Positions 53,860 to 62,817 of a stretch of DNA of 64,000 nt are shown one piece after another. Within the stretch, counting starts at the first letter, position 1, and each line of letters starts with the position of its first letter. The position numbers and the translations under genes were made by a program. Below the pieces are notes generated by a model. The model was not told the origin of the DNA and searched no databases. It worked only from the letters and a program-made list of their open reading frames with translations. This DNA comes from Hyphomicrobiales bacterium (GTDB taxonomy: Bacteria; Pseudomonadota; Alphaproteobacteria; Rhizobiales; Beijerinckiaceae): positions 311,732 through 375,731 of the forward strand of contig UCLR01000010.1 of NCBI GenBank assembly GCA_900473415.1. The letters run 5' to 3'.

Positions 53860-54390
53860 TCAGTCCACCTTCTCGTTCGGATAGACGCCCCAGAGGCGCT
53901 CCTGGCGGATGTAGCCGTTGATATTGCCGACGCTGACGCGGCACCAGGAACTGGCACAGGACGCGACATTCGCGACGACGCCGGGCTGAAGCTGCGCGAC
54001 CACGCCGGCCTCATCGGCCGCGGCGCTGCGCATCGGGATGGCCTCTGCCTTGTTCCTCGACCAGGGCGCGATCAGCGCCGTGCGCCGCCCGGAGAGCAGG
54101 CTGTGCAGCACCCAGCCCTCGGTGCCGTCGGCGTCCCGCACCCGCCGCCAGGTCTCGAATTCGGCCGTGACCTCCACGGGCAGTCCGGCGCGCTGGTAGA
54201 CCCAGCGGGTGCGATGTTCCTTGGAAGGTCCCTCGCGCAGATTGACGCGGTCGGTCTTCAGGCTGACATAGCGCGGCACGGGCAAGCCGGTGACGGAGCC
54301 CGCCTGCATGTCCTGCGCCTGGGCGATCGCGGATCCGCAGATCGCGAAAGCGGCGACCAGAGCAAGCTTAAGCATCGACCGGGCCTTCAT
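53860..54390 (-). CDS. Periplasmic SH3-domain protein
   Basis: 176 residues. A signal peptide (LKLALVAAFAICGSAIAQA) is followed by two bacterial SH3-like repeats. The first (about 40-105) has VNLREGPSKEHRTRWVYQRAGLPVEV in parts and WVLHSLLSGR. The second (about 115-175) has AVADEAGVVAQLQPGV-like sequence and ending CRVSVGNINGYIRQERLWGVYP. Such domains bind peptidoglycan or cell-wall peptides. GGAGA precedes the ATG at 54390. It is convergent with the YbaY/META gene, 17 bp apart. Confidence 0.87.
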   Translation of the reverse strand: MKARSMLKLALVAAFAICGSAIAQAQDMQAGSVTGLPVPRYVSLKTDRVNLREGPSKEHRTRWVYQRAGLPVEVTAEFETWRRVRDADGTEGWVLHSLLSGRRTALIAPWSRNKAEAIPMRSAAADEAGVVAQLQPGVVANVASCASSWCRVSVGNINGYIRQERLWGVYPNEKVD

Positions 54391-54567
54391 CCGCCGCTCT
54401 CCTTCTCGTCCCACCTGCCCCCGGCGAAGGGTCAAGTTGTCTTCCGGCGCCGCGCCGCCTAGACAACAGAGGTGCCGGGCGCAGCCGCCATCATTCCTGA
54501 GCCGCCAGGGTTAATGGCGGGTTGAGGGAACGACACGGATGCGGCCGATGCCGAGAGGGTGACCGCC

Positions 54568-55563
54568 ATGTCGAAGAAGAAGCCTCTGGTCGTGGTGACG
54601 CGTAAACTGCCTGCTGTGGTGGAAACCCGCATGCGCGAGCTGTTCGACGCCCACCTCAACATCGACGACAAGCCGATGTCCCAGGCCGCCCTCGTCGAGG
54701 CCGTGAAGGCCGCCGACGTGCTGGTGCCGACCATCACCGACAAGATCGACGCCGCCGTGATCGCGCAGGCAGGCGAGCAGCTGCGGCTGATCGCCAATTT
54801 CGGCAACGGCGTCGACAATATCGACGTCGCCAGCGCCGTGCAGCGCGGCATCACCGTCACAAACACGCCGGGAGTGCTGACCAACGACACGGCCGACATG
54901 ACCATGGCGCTGATCCTCGCGGTGGCGCGGCGGATCGCGGAAGGCGCGCGCGTCATTCCCGATGACGACTGGGCCGGCTGGTCCCCAACCTGGATGCTGG
55001 GCCGCCGCATCACGGGCAAGCGCCTGGGAATCGTCGGGATGGGGCGCATCGGACAGGCACTGGCGAAGCGCGCCTCCGCCTTCGGCCTCTCGATCCATTA
55101 TCACAACCGCCGCCGAATCGACCCGCGCATCGAGGAGCAGCTCGACGCGACCTATTGGGATTCGCTCGACCAGATGCTGGCGCGAATGGACGTCGTCTCG
55201 GTCAACTGCCCGCATACGCCGGCGACCTATCACCTGCTCTCGGCCCGCCGCCTCAAGCTGATGAAGCCGGATGCCATCCTGGTGAACACGGCGCGCGGCG
55301 AGATCGTCGACGAGACGGCGCTGGCGCGCATGCTGGAGGCCGGCGAGCTCGCCGGCGCGGGCCTCGACGTGTTCGAGAGCGAGCCCGCGATCAACCCGCG
55401 CCTGCTCAAGCTCGCCCGCCAGCACAAGATCGTGGTGCTGCCGCATATGGGCTCCGCCACCCATGAGGGCCGCGCCGACATGGGCGAGAAGGTCATCGTC
55501 AACATCCGGACCTTCATGGACGGCCACAAGCCGCCGGACCGGGTGCTGCCGAGCATGCTCTGA
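54568..55563 (+). CDS. D-2-hydroxyacid dehydrogenase (glyoxylate/hydroxypyruvate reductase type)
   Basis: 331 residues, the D-isomer-specific 2-hydroxyacid dehydrogenase fold. The NAD(P) motif is GIVGMGRIGQ (about 155-164), with catalytic Arg in NTARGEIVDETAL, Glu in GLDVFESEP, and His in LPHMGSATHEG. The catalytic triad Arg-Glu-His is complete. Substrate could be glyoxylate, hydroxypyruvate or a similar 2-oxoacid. I used the ATG at 54568, following AGAGGGTGACCGCC; a GTG at 54559 is a possible alternative. It is probably a single-gene unit. Confidence 0.92.
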   Translation: MSKKKPLVVVTRKLPAVVETRMRELFDAHLNIDDKPMSQAALVEAVKAADVLVPTITDKIDAAVIAQAGEQLRLIANFGNGVDNIDVASAVQRGITVTNTPGVLTNDTADMTMALILAVARRIAEGARVIPDDDWAGWSPTWMLGRRITGKRLGIVGMGRIGQALAKRASAFGLSIHYHNRRRIDPRIEEQLDATYWDSLDQMLARMDVVSVNCPHTPATYHLLSARRLKLMKPDAILVNTARGEIVDETALARMLEAGELAGAGLDVFESEPAINPRLLKLARQHKIVVLPHMGSATHEGRADMGEKVIVNIRTFMDGHKPPDRVLPSML

Positions 55564-55580
55564 TCGGCGGATCCGCCGTC

Positions 55581-56261
55581 TCAGATCGCTCGAAGCGCCG
55601 CTAGCCGCGCCGCTTCGCCCGGCCAGTCCCGGTAGTCGTCGATGACGCCCGCGGCCCCCGCCGCGAGCAAGCGCTCGCGTACGCGCACCTTGTCATCAGC
55701 CGTGCCGGTGAAGCCCGCCACCTGCATCCCAGCGGCCCGTGCAGCCCGCACACCGGGCACGGAGTCCTCCAGCACCAGGCAGTTTGCCGGTTCTGCTTCC
55801 ATCTGCGCAGCGGCGAAGAGGAAGACATCCGGCGCGGGCTTGCCGCGCGCGACCTGCGACGCTGAAAAGACATGCGGATCGAACAGATCGAGAAGTCCGG
55901 CCAGGCCGAGATTGCGCCGCAACGGCGCAAGGCTGGTCGATGAGGCAACGCAGCGCCGCCCGGCGAGCGCCGACAGCGCCTGATGCACGCCCGGCAGCGC
56001 CCGCAGCTCGCTTTCGAGCCGGGCGGCGACACCATCCTCGATGCGGCTCTCGAAATCCGGTGGCACGGGGCGGCCGAGCGCCGCCTCGATCACCTTGAAA
56101 CCGTCGGTGAGCGGGATGCCGATGAGGTTGGCGTTGTAGTCATCGAGCGTCCACTGGGTCAGCCCGATCTCGTGACAGAGCACGAGACTGACCTCGCTGT
56201 AGAGCGTCTCGCTGTCGATCAGCGTGCCGTCGCAATCGTAAATGACGAGGTCGAACGGCAT
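55581..56261 (-). CDS. HAD family phosphatase (beta-phosphoglucomutase/YniC-like)
   Basis: 226 residues. HAD motif I is YDCDGTLIDSE, with nucleophile and acid/base aspartates; motif II is VASSTS; motif III is GKPAPDVFLFAA; motif IV is VLEDSVPGV. A helical cap domain sits between residues 15 and 90. Members dephosphorylate sugar phosphates or other small phosphates, with the substrate not predictable. It is downstream of the NDUFA9-like gene (26 bp), probably in the same operon. Confidence 0.92.
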   Translation of the reverse strand: MPFDLVIYDCDGTLIDSETLYSEVSLVLCHEIGLTQWTLDDYNANLIGIPLTDGFKVIEAALGRPVPPDFESRIEDGVAARLESELRALPGVHQALSALAGRRCVASSTSLAPLRRNLGLAGLLDLFDPHVFSASQVARGKPAPDVFLFAAAQMEAEPANCLVLEDSVPGVRAARAAGMQVAGFTGTADDKVRVRERLLAAGAAGVIDDYRDWPGEAARLAALRAI

Positions 56262-56287
56262 AACTGTGTTCCGGTCGCCCGGGGAGC

Positions 56288-57292
56288 TCAGTTCGCCCGG
56301 GCGGTGTCGAACTGGCCGGTCTTGCGGAAACGCCAGAGATAGGACGGCACCACCGCCTCGACCGAGGTCGGCGCGATGCCGAGCCCGACGAAATCCCGGC
56401 CTTCGGCCTTGGCCTCAGCCGACACGACATTGTCGCTCTGGAGCAGCGTCGCCTGGTCGCGGGTGATCACCAGCTCGTCCGGGATCAGGCCGAGCGTCAG
56501 CTTGTCGGCGAACTCCATCACGCGCCCGGCGAGCTTCGCCAGCGGGAAGGGCAGCGACACCAGCAGGCGCTTGCGACCGGTGATCTTGCAGATCTCCTCG
56601 ACGATCTCGCGCATGCTCAGCACCTCGGGGCCGCCGAGTTCGTAGACACGTCCACCGGCGACCGCGCCGTCGACCGCTCGCGCCACCACCTCGGCCACGT
56701 CGCCAACGAAGGCCGGCTGGAACTTGGTCACCCCATCGCCGACGAGCGGCAACACGGGCATCATCCGCGCCATCGAGGCGAAGCGGTTGAAGAAGCTGTC
56801 CTCCGGACCGAACATGACGGAGGGGCGCAGCACCACCGCGCCGGGCACTGAGGCGAACATCGCCGCCTCGCCTTCCGACTTGGTGCGGGCATAGGCGGAG
56901 CGCGATTCGGCATCGGCGCCGAGCGCCGAGACATGGACGAGCCGATCGATGCCGGCGGCGGCGCAGGCCTGGGCGACGGCGCGCGCGCCGTTGGCCTGCA
57001 CGGCCGAGAAGCTTTGGCGACCGCTCTGCTGCATGATGCCGACGAGGCTGACGACCGCATCCGCGCCCTTCACGGCCGCGGCGACCGAGGCGGGATAACG
57101 GAGATTGGCCTGTACGGCGTGGATCTGCCCGACCATGCCGAGCGGCTGAAGAAAGCCCGCGAGATCCGGGCGGCGCACTGCAACGCGGACCCGATAGCCG
57201 CGCTTGACGAGCGCGCGCACGACATGCCGGCCGACGAATCCGGAGCCGCCGAAAACCGTGACGAGTTGCTGGGCCGGGGCTCGATTAGCCAT
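56288..57292 (-). CDS. Complex I NDUFA9-like NAD(P)-binding protein
   Basis: 334 residues, atypical short-chain dehydrogenase fold. The N-terminal motif is VTVFGGSGFVGRHVVRAL, followed by VVSLVGIMQQSGRQSF, HVSALGADAESRSAYARTKSEGE and PSVMFGPEDSFFNR. This is the pattern of the bacterial NDUFA9/YwnB-type family, a homologue of a mitochondrial complex I accessory subunit. The active-site Tyr of classic dehydrogenases is shifted (AYARTKSEGE keeps the YxxxK). The physiological role in bacteria is not settled. It is followed by the HAD gene. Confidence 0.9.
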   Translation of the reverse strand: MANRAPAQQLVTVFGGSGFVGRHVVRALVKRGYRVRVAVRRPDLAGFLQPLGMVGQIHAVQANLRYPASVAAAVKGADAVVSLVGIMQQSGRQSFSAVQANGARAVAQACAAAGIDRLVHVSALGADAESRSAYARTKSEGEAAMFASVPGAVVLRPSVMFGPEDSFFNRFASMARMMPVLPLVGDGVTKFQPAFVGDVAEVVARAVDGAVAGGRVYELGGPEVLSMREIVEEICKITGRKRLLVSLPFPLAKLAGRVMEFADKLTLGLIPDELVITRDQATLLQSDNVVSAEAKAEGRDFVGLGIAPTSVEAVVPSYLWRFRKTGQFDTARAN

Positions 57293-57499
57293 CGCGAAGG
57301 CTCCGTCTAGAATGGTTCTGTCCTCCTAGATGATGTTCGGCGAAAGTGGAAATCCCTTTTGCGCCGGGGCGGCGCGACCATTGGACAGGGCAGGTTCCGC
57401 CGGTCTTTTCGCTTCGGTTCCGCGCCCGGGCGGGGCGTCATGCCGAGGCGCTTTCCACAGGCCGCGAGCAAGCCGGCGCATTTCATTGCACGAAGCCCG

Positions 57500-57528
57500 T
57501 TGACAGGACCCCGCCGCCCCCGTAAACG
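57500..57528 (+). promoter_or_regulatory. Promoter of tRNA-Leu
   Basis: -35 TTGACA (57500-57505) and -10 TAAACG (57523-57528) are separated by exactly 17 bp. The tRNA begins 11 bases after the -10, so the 5' leader is only a few bases. A perfect -35 is expected for a stable RNA gene. Confidence 0.75.
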
Positions 57529-57538
57529 AGCCGCCGTT

Positions 57539-57623
57539 GCCCAGGTGGCGGAATTGGTAGACGCGCTGGTTTCAGGTACCAGTGGTGAAAGCCGTGGAGG
57601 TTCGAGTCCTCTCCTGGGCACCA
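57539..57623 (+). tRNA. tRNA-Leu (anticodon CAG)
   Basis: An 85-nt class II tRNA. Acceptor stem GCCCAGG (57539-57545) pairs with CCTGGGC (57613-57619), followed by A and an encoded CCA (57621-57623). The anticodon arm CTGGT-TTCAGGT-ACCAG gives anticodon CAG (57573-57575), reading CUG, a major codon in this GC-rich genome. The T arm GGAGG-TTCGAGT-CCTCT is intact, and a long variable arm is present as expected for leucine. A promoter lies at 57500-57528. Confidence 0.97.
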
Positions 57624-58005
57624 CCCCCCTTCTCAAGGGGTTGATGCGCAAAGATTTTCCGCAAGATCGATGACTTGAGGACACCCGAGTACCACAGACG
57701 GGTGATCCAGATGGTCGTTTCAGTGGCGCGTCCCTTCAAGCACTCCAAGACCGGTGCCTATTGATTCCGCAAGACGGCTCCCAAGGACCGTCGGGCAGAC
57801 CGAGCGCATCGAATGCTCCCGGTCAATCCGGCAGTGGGGGACACGTCGCGCGCGACCGAGAGCCATTCGATGAGGACCCGACATGTGGAGATTGCAAGCA
57901 ATCGCGGGCATGACGTTTGGGGATTTCAACTCGAAAATCGCCGACCTGACTTGACGTAAGCCTGGATGATCGCGATCTGTCGCGCTGCATTCGGGATACC
58001 CTACG
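57624..58005. other. 382-bp intergenic region after tRNA-Leu without a recognisable gene
   Basis: No coding frame with plausible composition. Just after the tRNA, CCCC-TTCTCAA-GGGG (about 57626-57640) could form a short hairpin without T tract. I looked for a repeat of the tRNA 3' end (GGTTCGAGTCCTCTCCTGGG) that would mark an integrated element and see none elsewhere in the window. The region should contain the promoter of the vWA gene at 58006. Confidence 0.5.
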
Positions 58006-59979
58006 ATGAGATTTAACTCCCTAGCGTTGATTCTTGTTCTCGGCCTCTTCTTTGTAGCGACGCAAGGGAATGCTCAGGGGACAGCTCCCAATGTTCTCGT
58101 CATCGATGCCTCGAACAGCATGTGGGGTCGCATTGACGGCAGGGCGAAGATGGAGATCGCGCGGGACGCAGCTTCGTCGCTGGTCGATACCCTCCCGAAG
58201 AACGGACGACTCGGCATCGTGGCCTACGGTCATCGCCGCGCAGGCGACTGCGGTGACATCGAAGCGATCTTGCCCGTTGGCGCGATCGACAAGGGCAGGG
58301 TTCAGGCCGTCGTGGGCAAGCTCACACCGCGCGGCAAGACGCCGATCACGGCGGCGCTGAAGGAGGCCGCCGGCCTGCTCGATGCGGGCAAGCCGGGCAG
58401 CGTCATCATCGTGACGGACGGCATCGAGACCTGCAAGGGCGACCCCTGCGCCTTGGCAGAGGAGCTGAAGCGCAAGAATGCCGGCTTCGTGGCTCATGTG
58501 ATCGGTTTCGACGTCTCCGCCGTGGAGCGGCCCAAGCTGGCCTGCATTGCGGAGCGTACCGGCGGCACCTTCCTTGCCGCCTCGAATGCCGGTGAGCTCG
58601 GCCAGGCTCTGAGGGTGACCGCGCAGGCAAAGCCCAAGGCCGCGGTCTCCACCCGCGCCATCCCGCTGGAGGCCACGGATGCCGGGCGTCCGGTGTCCAA
58701 CGCCACCTTCACCGTCGTCCGCAGCGGCGATGCCGGTGTCTATGCGGAAGCCGCATCCGCCGCCATCTCCCTCCCGCCGGGCCGTTACCGTGTCTCCGCC
58801 ATCGCGGGCATCAAGACCGGACAGGTAGAGGTGGAGGTCACCAAGGACGCGCCCGCGAAGATCGTGGTTCCGCTCGCGGGTGAATTGCCGAAAGCAAGCC
58901 TGACGCCTGTGAAGGCCAGCGTGCCCGCCACTGGCATCGTCGAAGTGCACTGGACGGGCCCCAACGGCAAGGGCGACTACGTTTCGCTGGCATCCCCGAA
59001 CGGCGAGCCGCTGGAAACCCGGCAGTTCAGTTACACGGAGGCTGGCAATCCGCTCAAAGTGCGCGTCCCGGGCGAGCCGGGGGAGTATGAGCTGCGCTAC
59101 GTCTACGATGCGACGGGCACCGTGATCGCTCGCGCCAAGATCACCGCGACGGCGGTCACGGCAAGCCTCGACGCTCCGGCTAAGGCGGCCGCCGGCTCCG
59201 AACTTCCTGTCACCTTCAAGGGTCCGGGCGCTGCGGAGGACTGGGTTGGCTTGGCGAAGCCCGGCGCCGACGCCAGCGTCTATGACGGCGGCGCGTGGGT
59301 CTATGCCGAGAATGGCTCGCCCGCGAAGCTGCGCCTGCCAGCCGAACCGGGGATCTATGAACTGCGCTACGTCTCCGGTCTCGATCCGAAGGTGCTGGCC
59401 TCCCGGAAGGTGGAGGTCACGACAGCCGACGCTGCGCTGACCGCCCCTGCCAAGGCAATGGCCGGGTCGATGGTCCAGGTCGGATTCCGTGGCAGAGGCG
59501 GGGGAGACAGCTTCATCGGCATCGCCAAGAAAGGAGCTCCTCCGGAGACGTGGACTTCCTTTCAATACCCCGACGACAAGGAGCGGGTTTCGCTGCACGT
59601 GCCCGGTGACCCGGGCGCCTACGAGGTCCGTTTCGTGATGGAAGCGAACGGTGTTTACAAGGTGCTCGCGTCCAGCCCTCTGGTCGTGGAGCCGGCGGCC
59701 GCGACGATTGCAGCTCCTGACCGGGTCAAGGCGGGCACGCAGATCAAGGTCGCCTTTACCGGCCCTAAGGGGCAGGGAGATTACATTGCGATTGCGACCC
59801 CGACTCAGCCTGCCAATGAGACGACGCAGTTCCAGAACGTGGACCCGGACGCTTCGAGCCTGACCATGTCGGCTCCCGAAGACCCGGGCACGTATGAGGT
59901 GCGCTATGTGATGGCAGCCCCGGGCATCGATGGCGACAGGATCGTCATCGTCGCCCGCAAGCCGATCAAGGTGGAGTGA
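58006..59979 (+). CDS. Secreted von Willebrand factor A protein with four tandem C-terminal repeats
   Basis: 657 residues. A signal peptide (LALILVLGLFFVATQGNAQ) is followed by a vWA domain (about 28-220) with a complete MIDAS: D34-x-S36-x-S38 (DASNSMWG), T112 and D138 (IVTDGIE). Residues about 225-290 form a carboxypeptidase-regulatory-like domain (VSNATFTVVRSG, LPPGRYRVSAIAG). Four repeats of about 90 residues then run to the end, each starting ASL/AAL/ATI and containing GDYVSLA-, EDWVGLA-, DSFIGIA- and GDYIAIA-type motifs, and ending PGxYELRY or PGxYEVRY. The repeats look Ig-like. It is probably periplasmic or extracellular and binds a ligand through the MIDAS metal. Neighbours give no clue. 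Confidence 0.87.
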   Translation: MRFNSLALILVLGLFFVATQGNAQGTAPNVLVIDASNSMWGRIDGRAKMEIARDAASSLVDTLPKNGRLGIVAYGHRRAGDCGDIEAILPVGAIDKGRVQAVVGKLTPRGKTPITAALKEAAGLLDAGKPGSVIIVTDGIETCKGDPCALAEELKRKNAGFVAHVIGFDVSAVERPKLACIAERTGGTFLAASNAGELGQALRVTAQAKPKAAVSTRAIPLEATDAGRPVSNATFTVVRSGDAGVYAEAASAAISLPPGRYRVSAIAGIKTGQVEVEVTKDAPAKIVVPLAGELPKASLTPVKASVPATGIVEVHWTGPNGKGDYVSLASPNGEPLETRQFSYTEAGNPLKVRVPGEPGEYELRYVYDATGTVIARAKITATAVTASLDAPAKAAAGSELPVTFKGPGAAEDWVGLAKPGADASVYDGGAWVYAENGSPAKLRLPAEPGIYELRYVSGLDPKVLASRKVEVTTADAALTAPAKAMAGSMVQVGFRGRGGGDSFIGIAKKGAPPETWTSFQYPDDKERVSLHVPGDPGAYEVRFVMEANGVYKVLASSPLVVEPAAATIAAPDRVKAGTQIKVAFTGPKGQGDYIAIATPTQPANETTQFQNVDPDASSLTMSAPEDPGTYEVRYVMAAPGIDGDRIVIVARKPIKVE

Positions 59980-60156
59980 TCCTTCCCGCGGCTTCCTCTT
60001 CGCGAATGCAACGACGCATCTCGAGGAGGCGGCGGTCGGTCGAATCCGATCTGGAAATGATGCACGGCCCAGCGGTGGCGATCGGGCGGCCTGTCATGAG
60101 CCTGTCGTGAAACGGCTAGCAGAACCGCAGTCCTCCTGCTCTGCAAACCGGTTCCG

Positions 60157-61098
60157 ATGTTCCTCTTCCTGGCCCTTCGCTCCCTGCGCGCCCTGCTGAC
60201 TGTCGCCATCTGCGTGTCGGCGGTGTTCGTCGCCTTGCGCCTGGCCGGCGATCCGGCCGAAATCATGCTGCCGAGCGACACGCCGCCGGACGTGCGGGCC
60301 TATTATCGCGAAGCCTGGGGCCTCGACCGGCCCCTGGTCGAACAATATCTGCGCTATATCGCCAGTGCCGTCCGCGGCGATTTCGGCCTGTCCTTCGCCG
60401 ATGACCGGCCGGCCTTCGCCGCGGTGATCGAGGCGCTGCCGAAGACCTTCCTGCTCGGCTCCTCGGCACTGATGCTGGCGCTGCTCGTCGGGCTGCCGCT
60501 CGGCATCCTCGCGGCACTGCGCCACAACCGCGCCGCCGATCGCCTTGCCATGGCGGTGGCGGTGTTCGGCTATGCGATCCCGGTCTTCTTCCTGGGCATC
60601 CTGCTCATCCTTCTGTTCGCGCTGAAGCTGCGCGTCCTGCCCTCGGCCGGCTCGGAAAGCCTGTGGCATCTCATCCTGCCGACGGTGACGCTCGGCCTGC
60701 CTCTCGCGGGACGGCTTGCGCGCTTTGCCCGCACCGCAACGCTGGAAGTGCTGGGCAAGCCCTATATCCGGGCGGCGCGCGGGCGGGGCGTGATGCCGCT
60801 CGCGGTGATCATCCGCCATGCCCTGCCCAATGCGGCCGTGCCGCTACTCATGTTCATCGGCATCGAGATCGGTCATATCCTCGCCGGCAGCGCGGTCGTC
60901 GAGACCATCTTCGCCTGGCCCGGCATCGGCCGGCTTCTGGTCGACTCGGTCTCGACGCGCGACCTCGCCGTGGTTCAGGCCGTGATCTTCACGGTCACGA
61001 TAATCATGGTCGGCGCCAATCTCCTGGTCGATATCGTGCATATCCTGATCGATCCGCGGCTCGGAGGCTTCTCCCGTGCTCTGGGCAAGCAAGCCTGA
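60157..61098 (+). CDS. ABC transporter permease, dipeptide/oligopeptide type (DppB/OppB)
   Basis: 313 residues with about six membrane segments. It starts MFLFLALRSLRALLTVAICV, has the DppB-type region GLDRPLVEQYLRYIASAVRGDFGLSF, and the EAA loop in RAARGRGVMPLAVIIRHALPNAAVPL. It forms the inner-membrane channel with the next permease. The stop overlaps the next start by 1 bp (TGATG). The substrate may be a peptide or, given the GDPD gene in the unit, a glycerophosphodiester. Confidence 0.92.
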   Translation: MFLFLALRSLRALLTVAICVSAVFVALRLAGDPAEIMLPSDTPPDVRAYYREAWGLDRPLVEQYLRYIASAVRGDFGLSFADDRPAFAAVIEALPKTFLLGSSALMLALLVGLPLGILAALRHNRAADRLAMAVAVFGYAIPVFFLGILLILLFALKLRVLPSAGSESLWHLILPTVTLGLPLAGRLARFARTATLEVLGKPYIRAARGRGVMPLAVIIRHALPNAAVPLLMFIGIEIGHILAGSAVVETIFAWPGIGRLLVDSVSTRDLAVVQAVIFTVTIIMVGANLLVDIVHILIDPRLGGFSRALGKQA

Positions 61099-61979
61099 TG
61101 AGTACGATTGGCCTCTCGTCCGCGTCGGTGCCGGCTGTGCGTTCTCCCCGGAACCGGATGTCGCCGGTCGTGATGCTCTCGGCCGGCTTCCTGCTCGTCG
61201 TCGTCTTGGTGGCGCTGCTGGCGGACTGGCTGGCCCCGTTACCCTACACTGCACAGAACCTCGCCGCGCGGCTGAAACCGCCGATGACGCAGGCCGGCGG
61301 CACGACCTACTGGCTCGGCACAGATCAGCTCGGTCGCGACATCCTGAGCCGGATGATCTTCGCCGTCCGCACCTCGATCCTGATCGCCGTGATGGGCACG
61401 CTGATCGGCGCGATCTTCGGCACAATGTTGGGATTCATCGCTGCGCGGCTGCGCGGCCTCACTGACCAGGCCATCATGATGCTGGTGGATGCCCAGGCGG
61501 CGATCCCGGCGCTCTTCCTCGCGCTGACGATGCTCGCCTTCTTCGGCAACAACATCGTCCTGTTCATCATCCTCGTCAGCATCGACGGCTGGGACCGCTA
61601 TACGCGGCTGGCGCGCGGCCTCGTCGTCTCCGAGCAGGAGAGCGACTACATCAACGCCGTTGAGGCGCTGGGCGCCGGCCCGTCGCGGATCATCCTGCGC
61701 CATCTCCTGCCGAATATCGCCGCCGCGCTGGTCGTCCAGGCGACGCTGAATTTCCCCGGCACGATCCTGCTCGAAACCTCGCTCTCCTTCCTGGGCCTTG
61801 GCGTGCAGCCGCCCGGCACTTCGCTTGGGCTGATGCTCGGCGAAGGCCGCCGCTACCTGCTCAACGCCTGGTGGATCGCGGTATTCCCCGGCCTGACCAT
61901 CTTCCTGACGACGCTGTCGATGAGCCTGTTCGGCGACTGGCTGCGCGACCGCTTCGACCCCACTAGCGAGAGGCATTGA
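61098..61979 (+). CDS. ABC transporter permease, dipeptide/oligopeptide type (DppC/OppC)
   Basis: 293 residues with an OppC_N-type first membrane helix (VVMLSAGFLLVVVLVALLADWLAPL), then YWLGTDQLGRDILSRMIFAVRTSILIAV in parts, and the EAA loop region NAVEALGAGPSRIILRHLLPNIAAAL. These are the marks of DppC-like subunits. The ATG at 61098 overlaps the previous stop by 1 bp, so the pair is translationally coupled. A longer in-frame version to 60663 is spurious because it overlaps the first permease. Confidence 0.93.
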   Translation: MSTIGLSSASVPAVRSPRNRMSPVVMLSAGFLLVVVLVALLADWLAPLPYTAQNLAARLKPPMTQAGGTTYWLGTDQLGRDILSRMIFAVRTSILIAVMGTLIGAIFGTMLGFIAARLRGLTDQAIMMLVDAQAAIPALFLALTMLAFFGNNIVLFIILVSIDGWDRYTRLARGLVVSEQESDYINAVEALGAGPSRIILRHLLPNIAAALVVQATLNFPGTILLETSLSFLGLGVQPPGTSLGLMLGEGRRYLLNAWWIAVFPGLTIFLTTLSMSLFGDWLRDRFDPTSERH

Positions 61980-61983
61980 AGCG

Positions 61984-62751
61984 ATGCGGCCCGGTGCCTT
62001 CTTCGGTGCGATGCGCCCCCTCGCCATCGCCCATCGCGGCGGAGCCCTGCTCGGCCCGGAGAACACGGCTGAAGCCTTCGCCGCTTCGAGCGCAGCTGGC
62101 ACCGACATCGTGGAAACCGACCTGCGCTTCACTGCCGACGGTGCTCTCGTCTGCCTGCACGATGCCGACCTGACACGCCTCACCGGGGATCCGCGGCGGG
62201 TCGCCGAGACCGATCTGACAACGCTGAGGACCACCCTCCCCGGCCTGCTGACCATCGACGAGGCGATCACCGCCTCCGCACCGCTCGGGCTGCTGCTCGA
62301 CGTCAAGCTGCACGAGCCTCGCATCCTGAACCCGATCCTCGCCGCGCTGGATGCGGCGGATGCACTTCCACGCGCCCTGCTCGGCCTGCGCGACATCGAT
62401 CTGATCGCGGCCGCGCGCAAGCTGTCGCCGGAGGCCACGATCCTGGCGCTGGTGCCCGATCCCGACTCCATCGCCCGGGCGCGAGCGGCGGGCGCCGATT
62501 GGTTCCGGCTCTGGCAGGGCGATGCGACGCCGGAGCGGATCGCCGCCGTGCGCCAGGCCGGCATGGGCAGCGTCATCATGGTCGGACAGCCGCGCTCGAT
62601 GGCGGAACCCGGCTACCCGCCCTTCCCGGTCGGCCGCATCGATTTCGACGGCATCGCCCGCGTCCTGGCGCTCGGTCCCGATGCCGTGATGCTCGACGAT
62701 CCGCGCCTTCTTCTGTCCGCCCGGGCTGTCACCGGCCCGTCGTCAATCTGA
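61984..62751 (+). CDS. Glycerophosphodiester phosphodiesterase
   Basis: 255 residues of the GDPD TIM barrel. Catalytic and metal residues are visible: H17-R18 in IAHRGGALLGPENTAEAF, E44 and D46 in VETDLRF, and H59 in LVCLHDADL. It hydrolyses glycerophosphodiesters to glycerol-3-phosphate and an alcohol. There is no signal peptide, so it probably acts in the cytoplasm on imported substrate. It starts 4 bp after the second permease and precedes the binding protein gene, so it belongs to this transport operon. Confidence 0.9.
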   Translation: MRPGAFFGAMRPLAIAHRGGALLGPENTAEAFAASSAAGTDIVETDLRFTADGALVCLHDADLTRLTGDPRRVAETDLTTLRTTLPGLLTIDEAITASAPLGLLLDVKLHEPRILNPILAALDAADALPRALLGLRDIDLIAAARKLSPEATILALVPDPDSIARARAAGADWFRLWQGDATPERIAAVRQAGMGSVIMVGQPRSMAEPGYPPFPVGRIDFDGIARVLALGPDAVMLDDPRLLLSARAVTGPSSI

Positions 62752-62817
62752 TGCATGGCAGTCGCATCGCGGCGCCGACCTGCCGGCGCCGACTGGATGT
62801 CTTTGCGAGGATTTCCC

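Noticed and set aside
57539-58005. tRNA-Leu as an integration site for a genomic island carrying the vWA gene.
   Set aside because: I looked for an integrase gene and for a second copy of the tRNA 3' end and found neither in the window. The next genes form an ordinary transport operon.
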